Source: Winogradskyella haliclonae | GTDB lineage: Bacteria > Bacteroidota > Bacteroidia > Flavobacteriales > Flavobacteriaceae | Length of the DNA: 64,000 bases | Direction of reading: 5' to 3' | Assembly: GCF_014635865.1 (NCBI RefSeq) | Contig: NZ_BMDQ01000001.1 | Location: 682,001-746,000 of the forward strand | Shown: piece after piece, positions 59,903 through 64,000 of the stretch | How positions within the stretch are numbered: position 1 is the stretch's first letter | Layout: the number at the start of each line of letters is the position of its first letter | Position numbers and translations under genes: made by a program | The notes under the pieces: model-generated | The model's database searches: none | What the model saw: the letters and a program-made list of their open reading frames with translations, nothing else | What the model was told of the DNA's origin: nothing

Positions 59903-61297
59903 TTAGTTAAAAGGAATGGTTAAAATAAAAGTAGTGCCTTTGCCTTTTTTACTTTTAACAGTAATATCTCCTTGATGTGCTTTTATAATTTGATGGGTAT
60001 AATACAAGCCAAGCCCAAGCCCTTTTACGTTATGAATCTCTCTATTTCCTGCTCGGAAAAACTTCTCAAAGATTTGCTGTTGGTCTTTGTCAGAAATACC
60101 AATGCCATTGTCTTTAATTTCGATTTTTAGAGCATTATCTACTGTTACGTGACAGTCTATTACTAATGCATTACCAGAATATTTCACGGCATTTTCTAAG
60201 ATATTTAGTAAGGCTGTAGTAAAGTAAAACTTATCGATACCTATAGTTTTAGTTTTACCAGAGAATGACCTGTTTACAGTAATAGTTTTATCATTTAGAG
60301 ATAACTCAAAATCATTTAGAAGGGTATTGATATAGTCTTCTATAGCAATGTTTTCTTTAGTGAGTTTAATTTCGCGATAGCCTAAACTATTATTTAAAAC
60401 TTGATCAATAAGTTTTTGTAAGCGTTTGTTTTGGCGCTCAATGGTATTTACAGTATTATCAATAATCTCTGGTTGTTGTTTTACATGGTCTGTTTTTAAC
60501 ATTTTGGTAGCCAAAGTCAAAGTGGCCAAAGGCGTTTTTAGCTCGTGAGTAATATTATTGACAAAGTCGGTTTTGATATCAGCAATTTTCTTCTGAGTGA
60601 TTAAACTTTTAATGGAATAATAAAGTAGCCCTATTACAACTGCAAAAATCAGTAGCGATAATAAAAGCAGTCCTCGCATTCTATTAAATACCAATGATTT
60701 CCAGTTTTCGATATCCATTTGGTCTTGAGTTATAAATAAAAGATAGAAAGTCACTTCTTTGTTTTCTCCATTTATTAACCTACTAGAAGTATGGTCAGTT
60801 TGCCATGTTGTAGTACTTACGCGATGTGCATTTTCTTCACTAATAGAATCGCCTAAAACAATCAGCTTCGGTGTTTTTTTAATATCAAAAATGGTATCGT
60901 TTTTTGTGGAGTCTAATAAAATAATAGCGTTTATTTTTTTGTGAAACTTAATACCGTAAGGGATATTATTTTTTATGAGTTCTTTTTGATATTCTGTTCT
61001 GTAGGTGTCGTTAATAGAATCAATTATAAATTCTAACCCGTCAATAACATCACCTCTTTCCGCTAATCCATATTTATAATCTGTTAAGTTATTAAGAAAC
61101 TTTTCTTGCCAAATATCAGATAGCGAATCTAAAGCGGGAGAAAAATCATCTAACTGAGAAATAGAGCGCCTTGTTTCTGTAATGAAAGCTGATTTTTTAA
61201 GCTTGTAAGTATTATTAATTAAGTAGCCTTGAATGATAGACAAAGCTATTAAGCCAAGAATAGAAACAATGATTAAAAGATTTATTTTTCTTTTCAT
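59903..61297 (-). CDS. Sensor histidine kinase
   Basis: 464 residues. Two membrane helices (6-27 and 208-229) enclose a periplasmic sensor of about 180 residues with no family I know. Then the phosphoacceptor helix, His251 in NNITHELKTPLATL, and the ATP-binding domain with N box LLNILENAVKYSG, G1 DNGIGISDKDQQQIFEKFFR and G2 GLGLGLYYTHQI. It should phosphorylate the regulator encoded next. A 28-codon ORF and a stem-loop precede the gene. Confidence 0.92.
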   Translation of the reverse strand: MKRKINLLIIVSILGLIALSIIQGYLINNTYKLKKSAFITETRRSISQLDDFSPALDSLSDIWQEKFLNNLTDYKYGLAERGDVIDGLEFIIDSINDTYRTEYQKELIKNNIPYGIKFHKKINAIILLDSTKNDTIFDIKKTPKLIVLGDSISEENAHRVSTTTWQTDHTSSRLINGENKEVTFYLLFITQDQMDIENWKSLVFNRMRGLLLLSLLIFAVVIGLLYYSIKSLITQKKIADIKTDFVNNITHELKTPLATLTLATKMLKTDHVKQQPEIIDNTVNTIERQNKRLQKLIDQVLNNSLGYREIKLTKENIAIEDYINTLLNDFELSLNDKTITVNRSFSGKTKTIGIDKFYFTTALLNILENAVKYSGNALVIDCHVTVDNALKIEIKDNGIGISDKDQQQIFEKFFRAGNREIHNVKGLGLGLYYTHQIIKAHQGDITVKSKKGKGTTFILTIPFN

Positions 61298-61319
61298 ATA
61301 ATACTCTAAATTAAAAATA

Positions 61320-61384
61320 AAACAGAGTTTATAGTTTTAAGATTGATTGATTTTTTTTGATTGATGACACTATAAACTCTGTTT
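61320..61384 (-). promoter_or_regulatory. 16-bp stem-loop between the small ORF and the kinase gene
   Basis: AAACAGAGTTTATAGT (61320-61335) pairs perfectly with ACTATAAACTCTGTTT (61369-61384), loop of 33 bases. On the minus strand TTTTATTTTTAATTT follows. It can act as a terminator or attenuator that lowers the kinase and regulator genes below the small ORF. The loop holds ATCAATC repeats like those in the leader before the small ORF. Confidence 0.7.
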
Positions 61385-61399
61385 GAGAAATTAAAACCA

Positions 61400-61486
61400 T
61401 TATCTAAAGCGTCTTTTAATATTCCAGTTATACGCTTTAGTTCTTTGGTCTCGTTCTGTAATTTGATTGTTGTTTAAAGTTCTCAT
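61400..61486 (-). CDS. 28-residue basic peptide ORF heading the kinase operon
   Basis: ATG at 61484-61486 to TAA at 61400-61402. The peptide starts MRTLNNNQITERDQRTK and ends AYNWNIKRRFR. It begins about 30 bp after the -7 element and is followed by the stem-loop. Arg and Lys make up 9 of 28 residues. It could be a leader peptide, a small regulator of the kinase, or a co-induced product. Confidence 0.5.
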   Translation of the reverse strand: MRTLNNNQITERDQRTKAYNWNIKRRFR

Positions 61487-61515
61487 AATTAAATGATTTT
61501 TGATTGATGATGATA

Positions 61516-61523
61516 CAAATCTA
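61516..61523 (-). promoter_or_regulatory. -7 promoter element TAGATTTG of the kinase operon
   Basis: Exact TAnnTTTG match; the bases after it, TATCATCATCAATCAAAAA, nearly match those after the 59127 element. No -33 TTG. Confidence 0.68.
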
Positions 61524-61560
61524 GAATGATGATTTTAGAGAAAAAAGAAAATAAGGAAGG

Positions 61561-61577
61561 TTAACCTAGCATTAACC
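61561..61577. promoter_or_regulatory. Operator box, direct repeat TTAACC-N5-TTAACC (copy 2)
   Basis: TTAACC at 61561-61566 and 61572-61577 inside the same 18-mer as copy 1, again exactly 38 bp from the -7 element. Here the flanks also make AAGGTTAA/TTAACCTT an inverted repeat. It suggests autoregulation of the operon. Confidence 0.7.
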
Positions 61578-61599
61578 TTAAAACATGAGGAAACACTGT

Positions 61600-61634
61600 T
61601 TTTACTATAAAATAAAGAGTTTGATTAAACTCTT
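61600..61634 (-). terminator. Rho-independent terminator of hemB
   Basis: AAGAGTTT pairs with AAACTCTT around GATT, followed on the minus strand by TTATTTTATAG; 22 bp after the hemB stop. Confidence 0.6.
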
Positions 61635-61655
61635 GTTAACAAAGAAAAATGATAT

Positions 61656-62645
61656 CTAAGACATTAATTTAACCACATCCTTAGCAAAATAACTTGCTAT
61701 AATATCTGCGCCTGCACGCTTAATAGAGGTGATTTGTTCTAACATTACGGCATCATGATCTAACCAACCTTTTTCGGCAGCAGCTTTGAGCATGGCATAT
61801 TCGCCAGACACTTGATACACTGCAATTGGGACATCAAAACTGTTTCTAATATCACGAACAATATCTAAGTAAGACAATCCCGGTTTTACCATAACAATAT
61901 CCGCACCTTCGTTAATATCCATTTCTGTTTCACGGATGGCTTCTTCACGATTGGCAAAGTCCATTTGATATGTTTTTTTGTCCTTTGGAACATCTTGAAC
62001 ATCTACAGGTGCTGAATCTAAAGCATCCCGAAAAGGACCATAAAAAGCCGAAGCATATTTGGCAGAATAGCTCATAATACCAACATCTAAAAAGTTGGAT
62101 TGGTCTAAGGCTTCACGAATGCCTAAAATACGGCCATCCATCATGTCGCTTGGCGCTACAAAATTAGCACCTGCCTCAGCATGAGAAATACTCATTTCGG
62201 CTAAAACTTCAACAGTAGTATCGTTTATGATTTTTCCATTTTCGATAATTCCATCATGCCCGTAAGAAGAAAATGGATCAAGTGCGACGTCTGTCATCAC
62301 CAACATATCTGGACAAACAGATTTTACTGTTTTAATAGCGCGTTGCATTAATCCATCAGGATTTAAAGCTTCAGTACCTTTATTATCTTTAAGGGTATCA
62401 GGGACTTTTACAAAGAGCAAAACGGACTTGAGACCTAAACTCCAAAGTAATTTTATCTCGTCTTTTAGTAAATCTAAACTGTATCGGTAATAATTAGGCA
62501 TCGAATCAATTTCTTCTTTGATGCCAGAACCTTCTACAACAAAAAGTGGTACTAAGAAGTCGTTTGGTGAGATATAGGTTTCTCTTACTAAACTTCTAAT
62601 AGCTTCATTGGTTCTTAGTCTTCTATTTCTTCTTATTGGGAACAT
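61656..62645 (-). CDS. hemB: Delta-aminolevulinic acid dehydratase
   Basis: 329 residues. The two Schiff-base lysines are in IMSYSAKYASAFYGPFRDA (about 196) and IVMVKPGLSYLD (about 249). The metal loop reads TDVALDPFSSYGHDG, with Asp and Ala in place of the zinc-binding cysteines, so the enzyme belongs to the magnesium-dependent group. It joins two 5-aminolevulinates to porphobilinogen. hemF lies 53 bp upstream in the same direction. Confidence 0.96.
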   Translation of the reverse strand: MFPIRRNRRLRTNEAIRSLVRETYISPNDFLVPLFVVEGSGIKEEIDSMPNYYRYSLDLLKDEIKLLWSLGLKSVLLFVKVPDTLKDNKGTEALNPDGLMQRAIKTVKSVCPDMLVMTDVALDPFSSYGHDGIIENGKIINDTTVEVLAEMSISHAEAGANFVAPSDMMDGRILGIREALDQSNFLDVGIMSYSAKYASAFYGPFRDALDSAPVDVQDVPKDKKTYQMDFANREEAIRETEMDINEGADIVMVKPGLSYLDIVRDIRNSFDVPIAVYQVSGEYAMLKAAAEKGWLDHDAVMLEQITSIKRAGADIIASYFAKDVVKLMS

Positions 62646-62698
62646 ATCTTTTCAATCATAAGTTGTAAGTGTAAAGTTATGAGTTTCTCACTCAAACT

Positions 62699-63601
62699 CT
62701 AAACCCAATCTACGGGATTCTCTAATATTTTAATTAAGCGCTCTTCTTCACTGCCAACTTCTGGATTATGGTTATAAACCCATTGTACATGAGGTGGTAA
62801 ACTCATAAGAATACTTTCTATCCGTCCATTTGTTTTTAAGCCAAATAATGTGCCTTTATCATGCACTAAATTAAATTCAACATAACGTCCACGACGAATT
62901 TCTTGCCAGTTGCGTTGTGCTTCTGTATACTCCAAATCTTTTCTTTTTTCTACAATAGGAACATAAGCATCAAGAAAGCTATCACCAACCTCGGTTACAA
63001 AATTATACCAATCTTGCATTTGCATAGCCTCATTTGCTTTACAATAATCGAAGAATAGACCACCAATACCACGAGCTTCGTTGCGATGTGCATTATAAAA
63101 ATACTCATCACAACGCGCTTTGTATTTTGGATAAAATTCAGAGTTATGTCTGTCGCAAGCTATTTTACAAATCTGATGAAAATGTTTAGCGTCTTCATCA
63201 AACAAATAATAAGGTGTTAAGTCTTGGCCACCGCCAAACCATTGGTCAGCAATATTTCCCTCGTTATCATACATTTCAAAATAACGCCAATTGGCATGTA
63301 CGGTTGGTACCATTGGGTTTTTAGGATGTAAAACCAGACTTAAGCCACAAGCAAAAAAGTTGGCATCTGCTACACCAAAATGTTGCTGTATGGTTTTAGG
63401 TAATTCGCCATGAACAGCAGAAATATTGACGCCACCTTTTTCAAAAACACGGCCATTTTCTATAACTCGTGTGCGTCCACCACCACCTTCTGGGCGCTTC
63501 CATAAATCTTCTTGAAACCTAGCAATACCATCTATTTCCTCAAGTTTTGAGGTGATGCGGTCTTGTAAAATTTGTATGTATTCGTAAAATTTATCTTTCA
63601 T
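62699..63601 (-). CDS. hemF: Oxygen-dependent coproporphyrinogen III oxidase
   Basis: 300 residues. Typical blocks: RPEGGGGRTRVIENGRVFEK (about 36-55), VPTVHANWRYFEM (about 97-109, with a catalytic His region), QWFGGGQDLTPYYLFDEDA and GIGGLFFDYC. It turns coproporphyrinogen III to protoporphyrinogen IX using oxygen, so the organism makes heme aerobically. Its ATG touches the GNAT gene's stop codon. Confidence 0.96.
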   Translation of the reverse strand: MKDKFYEYIQILQDRITSKLEEIDGIARFQEDLWKRPEGGGGRTRVIENGRVFEKGGVNISAVHGELPKTIQQHFGVADANFFACGLSLVLHPKNPMVPTVHANWRYFEMYDNEGNIADQWFGGGQDLTPYYLFDEDAKHFHQICKIACDRHNSEFYPKYKARCDEYFYNAHRNEARGIGGLFFDYCKANEAMQMQDWYNFVTEVGDSFLDAYVPIVEKRKDLEYTEAQRNWQEIRRGRYVEFNLVHDKGTLFGLKTNGRIESILMSLPPHVQWVYNHNPEVGSEEERLIKILENPVDWV

Positions 63602-64000
63602 CTATACCATTGTTTTATTACAAAATGTGGCATATTCTATATATAACTCAAACAACTCCATATCCAGTGGTTTTTCTCCAGGAGGTGCATAACTTTCTTT
63701 AAGAGTTTTTACCCATTTAAAGTTGTTTTTTTCTGCAACTTTAACGCTACCAATGTTAGTTTTATGAGATATGATTTGAAGTATTTCTAAACCCAAATTT
63801 TCAAAAGCATGTTTTGATAATGCTTTAACAGATTGAGAGATTAAGCCTTTGTTTTCAAAATTATAGCCAATACAATAGGCAAACTCGCCTTGTTTTTTGT
63901 TCCAATCGAGTTCTTTTATGTAAATAAGTCCAGCAAGCTCCCTAGTTTCAGAATGTTTTAGAGTAAATAAGAATACCTCTTTGTTTTCAAAGGCTTTTAC
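63602..64000 (-). CDS. GNAT family N-acetyltransferase, C-terminal part (cut by window edge)
   Basis: 132 residues are visible and the frame runs open to the window end, so the start is outside. Seen are ELAGLIYIKELDWNKKQGEF, AYCIGYNFENKGLISQSVKA (the acetyl-CoA loop is NKGLIS) and ISHKTNIGSVKVAEKNNFKW, which are GNAT motifs of the RimJ/RimL type. An apparent TTG start at 63796 is just a Leu codon within the domain. The target is unknown. It abuts hemF. Confidence 0.8.
   Translation of the reverse strand, partial: VKAFENKEVFLFTLKHSETRELAGLIYIKELDWNKKQGEFAYCIGYNFENKGLISQSVKALSKHAFENLGLEILQIISHKTNIGSVKVAEKNNFKWVKTLKESYAPPGEKPLDMELFELYIEYATFCNKTMV

Noticed and set aside
63602-63796. Complete 64-residue protein at the right edge.
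   Set aside because: The frame is open to the end of the window and the upstream part encodes the rest of a GNAT domain; the TTG is an internal Leu codon.

Overview
The window is chromosomal DNA from a member of the Flavobacteriaceae (Bacteroidota), most likely a marine gliding species. The signs are: low GC; several genes starting with TTG; promoters of the Bacteroidota type (TTG, then 17-23 bases, then TAnnTTTG); gliding and type IX secretion (T9SS) genes (sprE/porW, gldH); large secreted proteins with C-terminal T9SS sorting domains; and an ATP synthase operon that lacks atpD and atpC. I found no rRNA, tRNA, CRISPR array, intact insertion sequence or prophage. The genus cannot be named from the sequence alone.

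Layout. 1-4700: start of upp, a DUF4254 protein with a family 9 glycosyltransferase, a PaaE-like reductase, and a lipoprotein made of three near-identical repeats. 4800-7060: a two-gene ABC exporter. 7239-15948: sprE/porW, bactofilin, atpZ, a four-helix membrane protein, atpB-E-F-H-A-G. 16162-21215: a secreted propeller protein with an inserted PA domain, and two lipoproteins. 21305-27628: flippase, dut, sugar nucleotidyltransferase, TPR protein, DUF4292 lipoprotein, EnvC-like protein, which together look like an envelope-biogenesis operon. 27625-32527: small lipoprotein, thioesterase, SPOR protein, dprA, trpS, plsC. 32620-36612: an ECF sigma operon, recA, and a small transcribed unit. 36613-43310: trhO, ricT, gldH, PBP1A, scoAB. 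43381-50488: a fused oligopeptide-type ABC ATPase, a decayed T9SS cargo gene, and a 1547-residue metalloprotease. 50538-58335: exonuclease, penicillin acylase, an unrecognised membrane protein, serine hydrolase, DUF4442, MGMT and CNNM/CBS genes. 58448-61577: a two-component system with its targets. 61656-64000: hemB, hemF and a truncated GNAT gene.

Two regulatory systems stand out. (1) An ECF sigma factor sits between a small lipoprotein and an anti-sigma-like protein that has an inner-membrane helix, a long linker and an outer-membrane barrel. A non-standard promoter (GCAACC, 15 bases, CATCT, within a shared 15-mer) lies before this operon. A second copy 1.1 kb away points at an intergenic unit of about 235 nt that carries a 30-codon ORF ending in CCCKADGG, two hairpins and a strong terminator. 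This resembles an envelope-stress sigma factor with its own small RNA or peptide. (2) A histidine kinase/OmpR-type regulator operon and a coiled-coil exported protein each have the same module: GTTAACCTAGCATTAACC placed exactly 38 bp from a TAnATTTG promoter element. The kinase operon starts with a 28-codon ORF followed by a 16-bp stem-loop. Both inferences come from sequence pattern only.

Start sites were revised for many genes where a promoter element or signal peptide makes the longer reading frame unlikely (for example atpB, the PaaE-like reductase, the fused ABC ATPase, gldH and the thioesterase).
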